A DNA stretch of 64,000 nt from Methylocystis rosea SV97. Its GTDB lineage: Bacteria > Pseudomonadota > Alphaproteobacteria > Rhizobiales > Beijerinckiaceae. The position numbers and the translations under genes were made by a program. Below the pieces are notes generated by a model. That model saw nothing but the letters and a program-made list of their open reading frames with translations. It did not search any database and was not told where the DNA came from. Below are positions 32,120 to 40,906 of this stretch, piece by piece. Each line of letters opens with the position of its first letter. Position 1 is the first letter of the stretch. The stretch spans positions 1,422,146 through 1,486,145 of the forward strand of contig NZ_KB889963.1 of NCBI RefSeq assembly GCF_000372845.1, read 5' to 3'.

Positions 32120-33184
32120 ATGAGCCAGGACACCGAAGGTAAAAAGCGCGGCATGTTCTCCCGCCTGTTTGGCGGCGGCCAGAGCGAGCCCGCGCCCGAA
32201 GCGGCGCCCCAGCCGGCGCCTGAGCAAGAGGCGCCTGAGGAGGAAAAGCGCTCCTGGTGGTCGCGCCTGTCCGGCGGCCTCTCGCGCACCTCGCAGGCGA
32301 TCACCCAGGGCGTCGCCGACGTTTTCACCAAGCGCAAGCTCGACGCGCTGACGCTCGAGGAGCTCGAAGACGTGCTGCTGCGGGCCGATCTTGGCGTGGG
32401 CGCCGCGACGCGCATCACCGAGGCGGTCGGCAAGGCGCGCTACGAGCGCGACATCGAGCCCGAGGAAGTGCGCGAAATCCTTGCGCGCGAAGTCGAGCGC
32501 GTGCTGGCGCCGGTCGCCGAGGAACTCGTCGTCGACGACGCCAAGAAGCCCTTCATCATTCTCGTCGTCGGCGTCAACGGCTCGGGCAAGACGACGACCA
32601 TCGCCAAGCTCACCGCGAAATGGACCGGCGAGGGCAAAACGATCTTGCTTGCGGCGGGCGACACCTTCCGCGCCGCGGCGGTCCAGCAGCTCGAGGTCTG
32701 GGGCGCGCGGCTTGGCGCCGAAGTCGTATCGGGCGCGGAAGGCGCCGATGCGGCGGCGCTCGCCTTCGACGCGATCAAGCGCGCGAAAGAGCAGGGCGCC
32801 GACATTTTGCTCATGGACACGGCCGGCCGACTGCAAAATCGCGCCGAGTTGATGGCCGAGCTTGAAAAAATCGTTCGCGTGATGAAAAAAGCCGACGCCG
32901 AGGCGCCGCATGCGGTGCTGCTCGTGCTCGACGCCACCGTCGGACAGAACGCGCTGCAGCAGGTGGATGTTTTCGAGCGGGTCGCCGGCGTCACGGGCCT
33001 CGTGATGACCAAGCTCGACGGCACCGCGCGAGGCGGCATTCTGGTCGCAATCGCCGAGACTTACGGCTTGCCGATCCACTTTATCGGCGTGGGCGAAAGC
33101 GCCGACGATCTGGAGCCGTTTGCGGCGCGCGACTTCGCACGGGCGATTGCAGGGCTTGAAGAAACGTCAGAGGCGGAAAGCTAA
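32120..33184 (+). CDS. ftsY: Signal recognition particle receptor FtsY
   Basis: A 354-residue SRP GTPase. An acidic A region (about 20-45) precedes the helical N domain (about 50-135) and the G domain, with P-loop GVNGSGKTTT at 151-160, the DTFRAAAVQQL motif, DTAGRLQNR and TKLDGTARGG. FtsY docks ribosome-SRP complexes at the inner membrane for cotranslational insertion. Start ATG 32120 (MSQDTEGKKRG). It is followed by yciB after five bases, an arrangement common in alphaproteobacteria. Confidence 0.96.
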   Translation: MSQDTEGKKRGMFSRLFGGGQSEPAPEAAPQPAPEQEAPEEEKRSWWSRLSGGLSRTSQAITQGVADVFTKRKLDALTLEELEDVLLRADLGVGAATRITEAVGKARYERDIEPEEVREILAREVERVLAPVAEELVVDDAKKPFIILVVGVNGSGKTTTIAKLTAKWTGEGKTILLAAGDTFRAAAVQQLEVWGARLGAEVVSGAEGADAAALAFDAIKRAKEQGADILLMDTAGRLQNRAELMAELEKIVRVMKKADAEAPHAVLLVLDATVGQNALQQVDVFERVAGVTGLVMTKLDGTARGGILVAIAETYGLPIHFIGVGESADDLEPFAARDFARAIAGLEETSEAES

Positions 33185-33189
33185 GAGAG

Positions 33190-33792
33190 ATGACGCAGGA
33201 AACGGCCATCGCGGCAAAAAGAAAGCTCAATCCCTGGCTGAAGCTCGCACTGGAACTGGGACCGCTGCTGCTGTTCTTCGTCATCAATTCCAAATACGGC
33301 ATTTTCGCCGCGACCGGCGTGCTGATGGCCGGCGTTGTCGTTACGCTCGCCGTCTCATGGGCGATCACCCGACATCTGCCGGCGATGCCCGTCGTCACCG
33401 CCGTGCTGGTGCTGGTTTTCGGCTCGCTCACCTATTTTCTGCATGACGAAACCTTCATCAAGCTGAAGGTGACGATCCTTTACACGCTGTTTGGCGCCGG
33501 CCTCATCGGCGCGCTCTATTTCGGCAAGCTGCTGCTGCCGATCGTCTTCGACATGGCGATCCACATTGACGACGCGGGCTGGCGCAAGCTCACTATACGC
33601 TGGGGCCTGTTCTTTTTCGCGCTTGCCGGGCTCAATGAAGTCCTGCGCCGCATTCTGACGACCGACGACTGGGTGAATTTCAAGGTCTTCGGCATATTGC
33701 CGCTGACGCTCGTCTTCGCGCTGTCGCAGGCGCCGCTGATCATGCGCCACGAAATTCGCCCCGAGGACGAAGACCCCGAAACGCATTTCTAA
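33190..33792 (+). CDS. yciB: Inner-membrane septation protein YciB (IspZ)
   Basis: A 200-residue membrane protein with about five to six transmembrane helices, e.g. LALELGPLLLFFVINSKYG, ATGVLMAGVVVTLAVSWAI and VVTAVLVLVFGSLTYFL. The ALELGPLLLFF start and the IKLKVTILYTLFGAGLI segment are typical of the intracellular septation protein A family, linked to cell envelope and division in enterobacteria. GAGAG lies before ATG 33190. It directly follows ftsY and is probably cotranscribed with it. Confidence 0.9.
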   Translation: MTQETAIAAKRKLNPWLKLALELGPLLLFFVINSKYGIFAATGVLMAGVVVTLAVSWAITRHLPAMPVVTAVLVLVFGSLTYFLHDETFIKLKVTILYTLFGAGLIGALYFGKLLLPIVFDMAIHIDDAGWRKLTIRWGLFFFALAGLNEVLRRILTTDDWVNFKVFGILPLTLVFALSQAPLIMRHEIRPEDEDPETHF

Positions 33793-33940
33793 GGCTTGGC
33801 GTCGCGCGCCTTTTGAACGCGATCGGCGGCGTCCCGCGCCGAACATTTCAAGCGCATGCGCGCCGACCATCGCGCGGGTTGCAATCGACGCGCGTTCGGG
33901 CGAAGAGAGTCTTCGGGTTTATGGGGGCTGAGTCGAATCC

Positions 33941-34084
33941 TTGCCGAGTCTCATCCGCTTTCTGATCGTCGTCGGCGCCATCGTCGCGATCGCCTATGGC
34001 GTCATGGTCGCCCTCGTCGCTTATGTGACGCCGCAACCGCGCCAGATGACCTATACGATCCCGGCGCAGCGGTTGAACAAGTGA
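33941..34084 (+). CDS. Small single-span membrane protein (47 aa)
   Basis: A short frame from TTG 33941 to TGA 34084 encodes a hydrophobic helix (LIRFLIVVGAIVAIAYGVMV) followed by a short exported-side tail, TPQPRQMTYTIPAQRLNK. The pattern of one membrane span plus an EPQPR-E/Q-MT-x-IP-like tail is conserved near xerD in Rhizobiales and is often mislabelled as histidine kinase. An in-frame stop lies four codons before the TTG, so the start is confined; the ribosome binding site is weak. Function unknown. Confidence 0.6.
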   Translation: MPSLIRFLIVVGAIVAIAYGVMVALVAYVTPQPRQMTYTIPAQRLNK

Positions 34085-34134
34085 AGGCTGTCATTCGTGA
34101 CGCCTGTGCGGAATGACGCTGGGGAGTTAAGCGC

Positions 34135-35088
34135 ATGAAAGCCGGCGCAGCGCGCCAGCTCGACGCCTTTCTCGACATGCTGGCCGCGGAGCGTGGCGCG
34201 GCGCGCAACACGCAGGACGCCTATCGGCGCGATCTTTCCGATTACATCGCGCATCTTACCGCGAATGGCCGCGATCCCGGCGCCGCGACGACGGAAGACA
34301 TTCGCGCCTATCTCGCCTCATTGGAGCCGCGCGGCATGTCGGCGGCGACGGTGGCGCGGCGCATTTCGGCGATTCGCCAGTTCCACAAATTTCTCTACGT
34401 CGACCGCCATCGCGCCGACGACCCTGCCTCGGCGCTCGACGGACCGCGGATGCGGCGCAGCGCGCCCGGCGTATTCTCCACCGCGGAGATCGATCGGCTG
34501 CTCACGATCGCGAGTGAAGGACTCGATGACGAAACGCGGCCTGCCGGCGAGCGGCTGCGGGCGACGCGGCTCTATGCGCTGCTCGAAACGCTGTACGCCA
34601 CCGGCCTGCGCGTCTCCGAACTTGTCTCGCTGCCAAAAACCGCCGCGCATTCGCGCGATCCTTTCATCGCCATTCGCGGCAAGGGCGGGCGCGAGCGCCT
34701 GGCGCCGCTGACCGATCGGGCGCGCCGCGCGCTTCTTTCCTACCGCAAGCTGCTTGAGGAGATGGCGCTAGAGCGCGCCGGCTCGAGCTTTCTGTTCCCC
34801 GCCGACAGCGACAGCGGTCACCTGACCCGCCAGGCCTTCGCGCGTGATCTCAAGGCGCTGGCGAGCGCCGCCGGCCTGCCGGCCGCCGCGATGCATCCGC
34901 ATGCGCTGCGCCACGCCTTTGCGAGCCATCTGCTGCAGAACGGCGCCGATCTGCGCGTGGTGCAGGAACTGCTCGGCCATGCGGACATCTCGACGACGCA
35001 GATCTATACGCATGTGCTCGACGAGCGCATGCGGGCGATGGTGCGCGATCTGCATCCGCTGTCGGAGACGACGGACAAGCCGGGTTAA
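34135..35088 (+). CDS. xerD: Tyrosine recombinase XerD
   Basis: A 317-residue tyrosine recombinase. Residues about 1-95 are the core-binding domain; the catalytic domain shows the first arginine in YATGLRVSEL, HxLR in HPHALRHAFASHLL, and LGHADISTTQIYTHV carrying the H and the nucleophilic Y. Xer recombinases resolve chromosome dimers at dif at the septum. Start ATG 34135 follows GGGGAG. XerD rather than XerC is chosen because of the neighbouring small membrane protein and the alphaproteobacterial gene order; XerC cannot be excluded by eye. Confidence 0.88.
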   Translation: MKAGAARQLDAFLDMLAAERGAARNTQDAYRRDLSDYIAHLTANGRDPGAATTEDIRAYLASLEPRGMSAATVARRISAIRQFHKFLYVDRHRADDPASALDGPRMRRSAPGVFSTAEIDRLLTIASEGLDDETRPAGERLRATRLYALLETLYATGLRVSELVSLPKTAAHSRDPFIAIRGKGGRERLAPLTDRARRALLSYRKLLEEMALERAGSSFLFPADSDSGHLTRQAFARDLKALASAAGLPAAAMHPHALRHAFASHLLQNGADLRVVQELLGHADISTTQIYTHVLDERMRAMVRDLHPLSETTDKPG

Positions 35089-35184
35089 GCCGCCTTGAGC
35101 CGCCTTTGGCGCTTTTTCCGTTGAATGTTGAGACGCGCTCAACGTAAGCTTTTCCGCGCATTTGAACGACCGAGGAGCTTGGCG

Positions 35185-35748
35185 ATGGCGAAGAACGCGA
35201 TGGACTTTCGGCCCGAGGAAGAGAATGTCGCCTATATCGGCGCCGGCGTGACGCTCAAGGGCGAGATCTCCGCCTCGGATCTCATCATCGTCGACGGCGC
35301 GATCGAGGGCGACGTCTCCGCGCGCGTCATTCAGGTGGGGCAGGGCGGCGTCATCCGCGGCAAGGTCAGCGCCACGGAAGCCGACGTCAGCGGCTGGATC
35401 TCCGATCATATCGAGATCAAGCAGCTGCTCGTCGTGCGCGCCACCGGACGCGTCGAGGGCAAGATCACCTATGGCGAGATCGAGCTGGAAAAGGGCGCCG
35501 TCATCGCCGGCGAACTGACCGCGATCGATGATTATCGCGCCGCGAAGCCGGCGCAGGCGGCGAAGTCCGCCGCCGAACGCGTGGAGATCGCGGGCGCGCC
35601 GCCCAAACCCTCTTCGATCGATCGCATCAATGAGGCGGTGCGCGGCGCCAAGGGCGGTAAGGGCGCGCTCTATCTCGCCGCCGAGGGCGAGGCGAAGCGC
35701 GTCGCGACGCGCACGCTGCTCGGCCGCAAAACTTCGGCGGGCGGTTGA
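35185..35748 (+). CDS. Bactofilin
   Basis: A 187-residue bactofilin (DUF583). The central region (about 15-115) is a right-handed beta-helix with repeated hydrophobic-gly turns such as VTLKGEISASDLIIVDGAIEG, and the flanks are charged and disordered. Bactofilins polymerise without nucleotides into filaments that organise envelope proteins. Start ATG 35185 (MAKNAMDFR) is supported by GAGGAG nine bases upstream. It lies alone between xerD and tRNA-Glu. Confidence 0.88.
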   Translation: MAKNAMDFRPEEENVAYIGAGVTLKGEISASDLIIVDGAIEGDVSARVIQVGQGGVIRGKVSATEADVSGWISDHIEIKQLLVVRATGRVEGKITYGEIELEKGAVIAGELTAIDDYRAAKPAQAAKSAAERVEIAGAPPKPSSIDRINEAVRGAKGGKGALYLAAEGEAKRVATRTLLGRKTSAGG

Positions 35749-35810
35749 GGCTGATCGTTGCGCGACAGCTTGCCCGGCGGGCGGCGGCGGTCTATAGAAC
35801 GCTCCTTCCC

Positions 35811-35886
35811 GCTCCCTTCGTCTAGCGGTCTAGGACGTCGCCCTCTCACGGCGAAAACAGGGGTTCGAGTCCCCTAGGGAGCGCCA
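35811..35886 (+). tRNA. tRNA-Glu (anticodon CTC)
   Basis: A 76-base cloverleaf including the encoded CCA. Acceptor stem GCTCCCT pairs with AGGGAGC; anticodon stem CGCC/GGCG encloses the loop CTCTCAC with anticodon CTC at 35845-35847; the T arm reads CAGGGGTTCGAGTCCCCT. Sequence resembles alphaproteobacterial tRNA-Glu. Confidence 0.97.
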
Positions 35887-35958
35887 ACAGATAAGCATTG
35901 GCGAAGCCGCCTATGTGCGGTAGCTCGTATTTCAAATTTCGCTTCGGCCAAGCCGCGC

Positions 35959-36579
35959 TCACTCCACCGGCGGATAATAAGCCGTCCGGAACAGAACGCG
36001 CGTGGCGTCCCGGGACTCCCGTAAAACGGTTTCTGGCGGCAGTTCGCGCAGTTCGTCAGGTGAAAAATTCGCCGGCAGTCCGACGGCGACGGCAATCCCC
36101 GAATGGATCGCCTTGCGAATAAGAGGCAGCGGATTCGGTAAAAAATCCTGCCAGCCGAAGTGCGTTTTCGTGAAGTAGTCCGGTCCGCCCCAGGGCGGGT
36201 CGATATTCAGCGCATCGAATGAGAGCTTGGGATAGACTTCCATCACGTCGTCATGAATGAATTCGATGCGCGCTGAGACGCCATAGATCTCGGCGTTATG
36301 CTTCGCCATGGACAGCCTGTCGCGATCGACGTCGACGGCGATGACGCGCTTGCCGCATCTGGCGAATCCGATCGCCGAGCCGCCGATGCCGCAAAAGGCG
36401 TCTAACACGACGGCGCCGTTCAGGAGATTGCCGATCTCCAGAGCAAAGCGCTCCGGCTTGACGGAGAACAGCCCCACCTCATCGGTTTCGACGCCCTCAT
36501 CCCATTTCGAAAACAGATCGTAGCGACGATCCCAGTATTTTTGGGCGCGTGCGCCGAATGGATTATCGATGCTGGTCAT
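35959..36579 (-). CDS. Bacterial trimethylguanosine synthase (TGS1)-like RNA methyltransferase
   Basis: About 206 residues from MTSIDNPFGARAQKYW; a longer start at 36618 (MIECESS) is possible. The N-terminal KYWDRRYDLFSKWDEG, SAM motif I LDAFCGIGGSAIGFA (59-73), AVDVDRDRLSMAKHNAEIYG and motif IV DPPWGGPDYF (127-136) match eukaryotic TGS1, which turns m7G caps into trimethylguanosine; the tryptophan of PPWGGPDY stacks on guanine there. Bacterial members exist but their RNA target is largely unknown; N2-guanine methylation is the natural guess. It lies just downstream of tRNA-Glu on the opposite strand. Confidence 0.8.
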   Translation of the reverse strand: MTSIDNPFGARAQKYWDRRYDLFSKWDEGVETDEVGLFSVKPERFALEIGNLLNGAVVLDAFCGIGGSAIGFARCGKRVIAVDVDRDRLSMAKHNAEIYGVSARIEFIHDDVMEVYPKLSFDALNIDPPWGGPDYFTKTHFGWQDFLPNPLPLIRKAIHSGIAVAVGLPANFSPDELRELPPETVLRESRDATRVLFRTAYYPPVE

Positions 36580-36901
36580 CACGAGAGTGCATGAGGCTGA
36601 GCTTTCGCACTCGATCATAGGGATTGATCCCAGGCAAGGGAGGGAAGCCCTCACGCCAATCGCCAAACGCCTCGGCTCAAGAAAAAGCGCCCGGCCAGGT
36701 TGGCCGAGCGCAGTCGAAGAGGGGAGAGGGGAGCTCCGTGTCATTGAACCGCCGGCGCTCAGAATTGTTCCAAGCGGCGCGTTGTCGGAATGCGCGCGTC
36801 GCCGCGACCCGGCGCCGCCTTGACGAAACGGCTCCGCCTATGCCCATTGAGCGCGATTTTTCGCCGCGCCGGCGCGCCATTGCGCCAGGGAGACATAGCC
36901 C
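36580..36901. other. Intergenic region between methyltransferase and sucC
   Basis: About 320 bases with the divergent promoters of the two genes. One imperfect hairpin (GGCCA/TGGCC near 36690-36710) is visible. No gene or clear promoter motif recognised. Confidence 0.45.
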
Positions 36902-38098
36902 ATGAACATCCACGAATATCAGGCCAAGGCCGTTCTGCGCGAGTTCGGCGCGCCCGTCGCTGAAGGCTTCGCCGTGCTGCGCGCCGAAGATTCGCGCGCG
37001 GCGGCCGAAAAGCTCCCCGGTCCGGTCTATGTGGTGAAGGCGCAGATCCACGCCGGAGGGCGCGGCAAGGGCAAGTTCAAGGAAGCATCTGCGGGCGACA
37101 AGGGCGGCGTGCGCATCGCCAAGTCCATCGACGAGGCGGAAGCCTTCGCCAAAGAGATGCTGGGCGCGACGCTCGTCACGCAGCAGACCGGCGAGGCCGG
37201 CAAGCAGGTCAATCGCCTCTATATCGAAGACGGCGCCGCGATTGACAAGGAATTCTACCTGTCGATGCTGATCGACCGCGCGACGTCGCGCATCGCCTAT
37301 GTGGTCTCGACCGAAGGCGGCATGGACATCGAGAAGGTGGCGCATGACACGCCCGAGAAGATCGTGACCTTCTCGGTCGATCCGGCGACGGGGCTAATGC
37401 CGCATCACGGCCGCCAGGTCGCCGCGGCGCTCGGCCTCACCGGCGATCTCGCCAAGCAGGCGGGCGCGCTTACCGAAAAGCTCTACGCCGCCTTTGTGGC
37501 CAAGGACATGGAGCTCCTGGAGATCAATCCGCTGATCGTCACCAAGGACGGCAAGCTGCGCTGCCTCGACGCCAAGGTCAGTTTTGAGAACAATGCGCTC
37601 TACCGCCATCCGGACATGGTCGAGCTGCGCGACAAGAGCGAGGAGGACGAGAAGGAGATCGAGGCGTCGAAATACGACCTCGCCTACATCTCGCTCCCGG
37701 GCAATATCGGCTGCATGGTCAATGGCGCCGGCCTCGCCATGGCGACGATGGACATCATCAAGCTCTACGGCGAGTTTCCGGCGAACTTCCTCGACGTCGG
37801 CGGCGGCGCCACGACCGAGAAGGTCACGGCCGCGTTCAAGATCATCACCGCCGATCCGAACGTGAAGGGCATTCTCGTCAATATTTTCGGCGGCATCATG
37901 CGCTGCGACACCATCGCCGAAGGCGTGATCGCGGCCGTGAAGGAAGTGGGCCTGAAAGTGCCGCTGGTCGTGCGGCTCGAGGGCACCAATGTCGATCTTG
38001 GCAAGAAGATCATCAATGAGTCGGGCCTGAACGTCATTCCCGCCGACGATCTCGACGACGCGGCGCAAAAAATCGTCGCCGCGATCCGACAGGCTTGA
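36902..38098 (+). CDS. sucC: Succinyl-CoA ligase (ADP-forming) beta subunit
   Basis: A 398-residue ATP-grasp subunit. [16 protein letters not shown] opens the protein; [13 protein letters not shown] binds nucleotide, [13 protein letters not shown] carries metal ligands, and [13 protein letters not shown] and [10 protein letters not shown] mark the C-terminal CoA-ligase part. It makes ATP in the TCA cycle from succinyl-CoA. It looks like SucC rather than the malate-CoA ligase MtkA, by motif similarity to the canonical rhizobial protein. Unusually sucD does not follow; the next gene is a TPR protein, so the alpha subunit must be elsewhere. AGGGAGACATAGCCC precedes ATG 36902. Confidence 0.92.
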   Translation: MNIHEYQAKAVLREFGAPVAEGFAVLRAEDSRAAAEKLPGPVYVVKAQIHAGGRGKGKFKEASAGDKGGVRIAKSIDEAEAFAKEMLGATLVTQQTGEAGKQVNRLYIEDGAAIDKEFYLSMLIDRATSRIAYVVSTEGGMDIEKVAHDTPEKIVTFSVDPATGLMPHHGRQVAAALGLTGDLAKQAGALTEKLYAAFVAKDMELLEINPLIVTKDGKLRCLDAKVSFENNALYRHPDMVELRDKSEEDEKEIEASKYDLAYISLPGNIGCMVNGAGLAMATMDIIKLYGEFPANFLDVGGGATTEKVTAAFKIITADPNVKGILVNIFGGIMRCDTIAEGVIAAVKEVGLKVPLVVRLEGTNVDLGKKIINESGLNVIPADDLDDAAQKIVAAIRQA

Positions 38099-38265
38099 GC
38101 TTTCCTTTGGGCTTCTCCGCAAATGGGAGAAGCCCTGCCGGGATTTCTTCCGCCTTGCGTCATCGGCCCAAAAGGGCCATCTTTAGGCGCGACCTTGGAC
38201 TTTTAGGCCGCTGTTCCGCGTGGGGCGGCCTTTGCGCGCGATCGTCGCCTTTTAGGGAAGCGCCA

Positions 38266-40053
38266 GTGCCCAATTCAGCTCTTCTGTTTGCGTCTCCGGC
38301 CAGCCGCGCGAGACGCGCTCTGGCGCGCCTATCGTGCATCTTGCTTGCGGGATCCGGCGCCTTCGGGCTCTCCTGCGACAGCAGCCTCGCGGCGCGGGAA
38401 AATATCATCGTCGCCCGGCCTTTCGAGGTCGGCTCCAGCCTGTCGGGCAATTATCTCGCCGCGATCGTCGCCGGCGCGCAGCGCGACACGCTCGCCGCCT
38501 CGACCTTCTTCCGCGAGGCCTTGCGCGACGATCCCAAGAACACCGATCTCGCCGACCGCGCCTTCGTCGCGGCGCTCGCCAACGGCAATATGTCGGAGGC
38601 CCTCTCGCTGACCGGCCGCGTGATCGCGCATGACCGCACGAACGGGCTCGCGCATCTCGCCCGCGGGGTCGATCTGATCAAGACTCGCAAATACGCCGCC
38701 GCGCGCGCCGAACTCGCAAAGGGCGGCGGGGATCGGCGCCGCGACATCACCTCGACGCTGCTCTCCGCATGGAGTTACGCCGGCGCCAAGGACACGCGTC
38801 GCGCCCTCGCAACGCTCGATACGCTCACCGATGACGCCTTCGTGGTGTTTCGCGACTATCATGCGGGCCTGATCGCCGATCTCGGCGGCGACAAGGCGGA
38901 GGCTGAAAAGCGCTTCAAGTCCGCCTATACCGCCGAGAAGAACACGCTGCGGCTTGTCGACGCCTATGCGCGCTTTCTCGCGACGCACGGACGGCGCGAC
39001 GAGGCGAAGCAACTCTACCTCGCCTTCGACGAGGTCGCGCCCAGTCACCCGATTGTCGTCGCTGGCCTCGCCGCGCTCGAGGAGGGCAAGCCGCTGCCGG
39101 CCTTCGTGCGCAACGCCGACGAAGGCGCGGGTGAAGTGCTTTACGGGCTGGGCGCCGTCGGCGGCCGCCAGGGCGACGAACTCGCCTCGCTCATCTATCT
39201 GCGCCTCGCGCTGCATCTTGCGCCGGAGAACGCTCTCGCCATCGTCACGCTCGGCGACGTCTATGAGCGCATGAAGCAGGAAGAGGCCGCCATCGATCTT
39301 TATCAAAGCGTGCCGAAAGACAGTCCGCTGCGCGTCAACGCCGACGTGCAGGCGGCGCTTCTGCTGGAGACGCTCGGCAAAACCAAAGAGGCCAGCGAAA
39401 ATCTCTCCGCGATCGTCGCCGCTAACCCCAAGAATCAGGAGGCGTTGACGGCGCTCGGCAATCTTCAGCGCTCGCGCAAGGCCTTCGCCGACGCCGCCGT
39501 GACCTATACGCGCGTGCTCGATCTGCGGTCCAAGGCGGACAAGAGTCTGTGGCTGCTCTACTATTATCGCGGCATCGCCAATGAACGGCGCAAGGATTGG
39601 CCGGCGGCGGAAGCCGATCTCAAGAAGGCGCTGGATCTCAACCCCGACCAGCCGCTGGTGTTGAACTATCTCGGCTATTCGTGGGTCGACAAGGGCTCTA
39701 ACCTCGACGAAGCCTTCAAGATGCTGCGCCGCGCCGTCGATCTGCGGCAGCGCGACGGCTATGTCGTCGACAGCCTCGGCTGGGCCTATTACCGCCTCGG
39801 GCGCTATGACGACGCCGTGCGCGAATTGGAGAAGGCGATCGATCTGAAGCCGTCAGACCCAGTGATCAACGACCATCTCGGCGACGCCTATTGGCGCGTC
39901 GGCCGTAAGCTCGAAGCGCATTTCCAGTGGAACCATGCGCGCGACCTCAATCCGGAGGCCGACGAACTGCCGAAGATCCTCGACAAGATCAACCACGGCA
40001 TGTCGGACGCGCCGACGCTCGCCCATGACAAGGCGGCGCAGAACGGCGGGTGA
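38266..40053 (+). CDS. Secreted or periplasmic tetratricopeptide-repeat protein
   Basis: About 595 residues from GTG 38266, chosen for AGGGAAG just upstream; the open frame upstream to 38095 lacks coding character. A signal-like segment LARLSCILLAGSGAFGLSCD with a cysteine could be a lipobox. The rest is tandem TPR units, e.g. residues covering NTDLADRAFVAALANGNM, LALHLAPENALAIVTLGDVYE and VINDHLGDAYWRVGRKLEAH. TPRs mediate protein contacts; the family is widespread in alphaproteobacteria, function often unknown, possibly outer-membrane biogenesis. It follows sucC after 167 bases. Confidence 0.78.
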   Translation: MPNSALLFASPASRARRALARLSCILLAGSGAFGLSCDSSLAARENIIVARPFEVGSSLSGNYLAAIVAGAQRDTLAASTFFREALRDDPKNTDLADRAFVAALANGNMSEALSLTGRVIAHDRTNGLAHLARGVDLIKTRKYAAARAELAKGGGDRRRDITSTLLSAWSYAGAKDTRRALATLDTLTDDAFVVFRDYHAGLIADLGGDKAEAEKRFKSAYTAEKNTLRLVDAYARFLATHGRRDEAKQLYLAFDEVAPSHPIVVAGLAALEEGKPLPAFVRNADEGAGEVLYGLGAVGGRQGDELASLIYLRLALHLAPENALAIVTLGDVYERMKQEEAAIDLYQSVPKDSPLRVNADVQAALLLETLGKTKEASENLSAIVAANPKNQEALTALGNLQRSRKAFADAAVTYTRVLDLRSKADKSLWLLYYYRGIANERRKDWPAAEADLKKALDLNPDQPLVLNYLGYSWVDKGSNLDEAFKMLRRAVDLRQRDGYVVDSLGWAYYRLGRYDDAVRELEKAIDLKPSDPVINDHLGDAYWRVGRKLEAHFQWNHARDLNPEADELPKILDKINHGMSDAPTLAHDKAAQNGG

Positions 40054-40473
40054 TTACGCCTTCTCTCCCGCCATCTCCAGCACGACGCGCCACTCTTCGT
40101 CGCTCACCGGCTGCACGGAGAGGCGCGAATTGTTGACGAGGACCATGTCCTTGAGGCGCGGTTCGGCTTTGATCTCGGCAAGCGTCACCGGCTTTTTCAA
40201 AGCCTTCACGGCCTTCACATCGACCATGCCGAATTTGCCGCTCTCGTCGGTGTGGTCGGGATAATAGGTCTTGATGATCTCGACGATGCCGACCACCGCC
40301 TTGTCCTCGTTCGAATGATAGAAGAAGCCCTTTTCGCCCTTCTTCATCGCCATCAGATTGAGTTTGGCCGAGTGGTTGCGCACGCTGTTCCAGAACGTGC
40401 CCTTGGCGCCGGCCTCGACCTGCTGATCCCAGGACCAGCTCGACGGCTCGCTTTTTAACAGCCAATGCGCCAC
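40054..40473 (-). CDS. EVE domain-containing protein
   Basis: A 139-residue single EVE (PUA-like) domain, THYN1 type. AHWLLKSEPSSWSW, GTFWNSVRNHSAKLN and GEKGFFYHSNEDKAVVGIVEI are hallmark stretches. EVE domains bind modified bases in DNA or RNA and are found as stand-alone proteins across bacteria. Start GTG 40473, overlapping the TAG of the YciI-like gene by one base, so the two are probably cotranscribed. Precise ligand unknown. Confidence 0.9.
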   Translation of the reverse strand: MAHWLLKSEPSSWSWDQQVEAGAKGTFWNSVRNHSAKLNLMAMKKGEKGFFYHSNEDKAVVGIVEIIKTYYPDHTDESGKFGMVDVKAVKALKKPVTLAEIKAEPRLKDMVLVNNSRLSVQPVSDEEWRVVLEMAGEKA

Positions 40474-40754
40474 TAGAGCTGCGCTCCCACCACGCGTTTC
40501 CAGGGTTTCAGCTCCACCGAGGCGAAGAGGCCGGCCGCGGCGTAAGGGTCTTCGCTGAGCAGCGCGCGCGCCGCCGCCTCATTCTCGCAGTCGAGAATGA
40601 GCAGGGAGCCGACCGGCGTCTCGCCGTCCAGAAAAGGGCCGCCGAGCTTCACGCGCGCGGCGTGCTTGTCGAGGAAGGCGAGATGCGCGGCGCGGGTCGA
40701 CATGCGCAGCTCGACGTGATCGGGCTTATCCAGGCAAAGGGCGACGAAGAACAC
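40473..40754 (-). CDS. YciI-like protein
   Basis: About 93 residues of the YciI/YCII ferredoxin-like fold. Start GTG 40754 (encoding the FFVALCLDKPDHVELR segment) has GAGG six bases upstream; a longer frame to 40787 is less likely. HLAFLDKHAARVKLGGPFL and the DPYAAAGLFASVELKPW C-terminal part are typical. YciI proteins may be small hydrolases or binding proteins; function is mostly unassigned. It overlaps the EVE gene, a frequent pairing in alphaproteobacteria. Confidence 0.85.
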   Translation of the reverse strand: MFFVALCLDKPDHVELRMSTRAAHLAFLDKHAARVKLGGPFLDGETPVGSLLILDCENEAAARALLSEDPYAAAGLFASVELKPWKRVVGAQL

Positions 40755-40906
40755 AAGCGGCCTCGCGTAAGCGTGACGAAGGCGCAACTTGTTCCAAAGC
40801 GCGCGCCGCGGGTCAACAGCGCCGTCGACGAAATGACGATTTCGTATTCGTGCCGAGGCCTTCGGGAAGGGGAAGGCGCCAGGCGATCGGGTGTGGAAGG
40901 CGCGCT

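Noticed and set aside
36902-38098. Malate-CoA ligase beta subunit (mtkA) of the serine cycle
   Set aside because: The sequence follows canonical SucC motifs and no other serine-cycle gene is in view.
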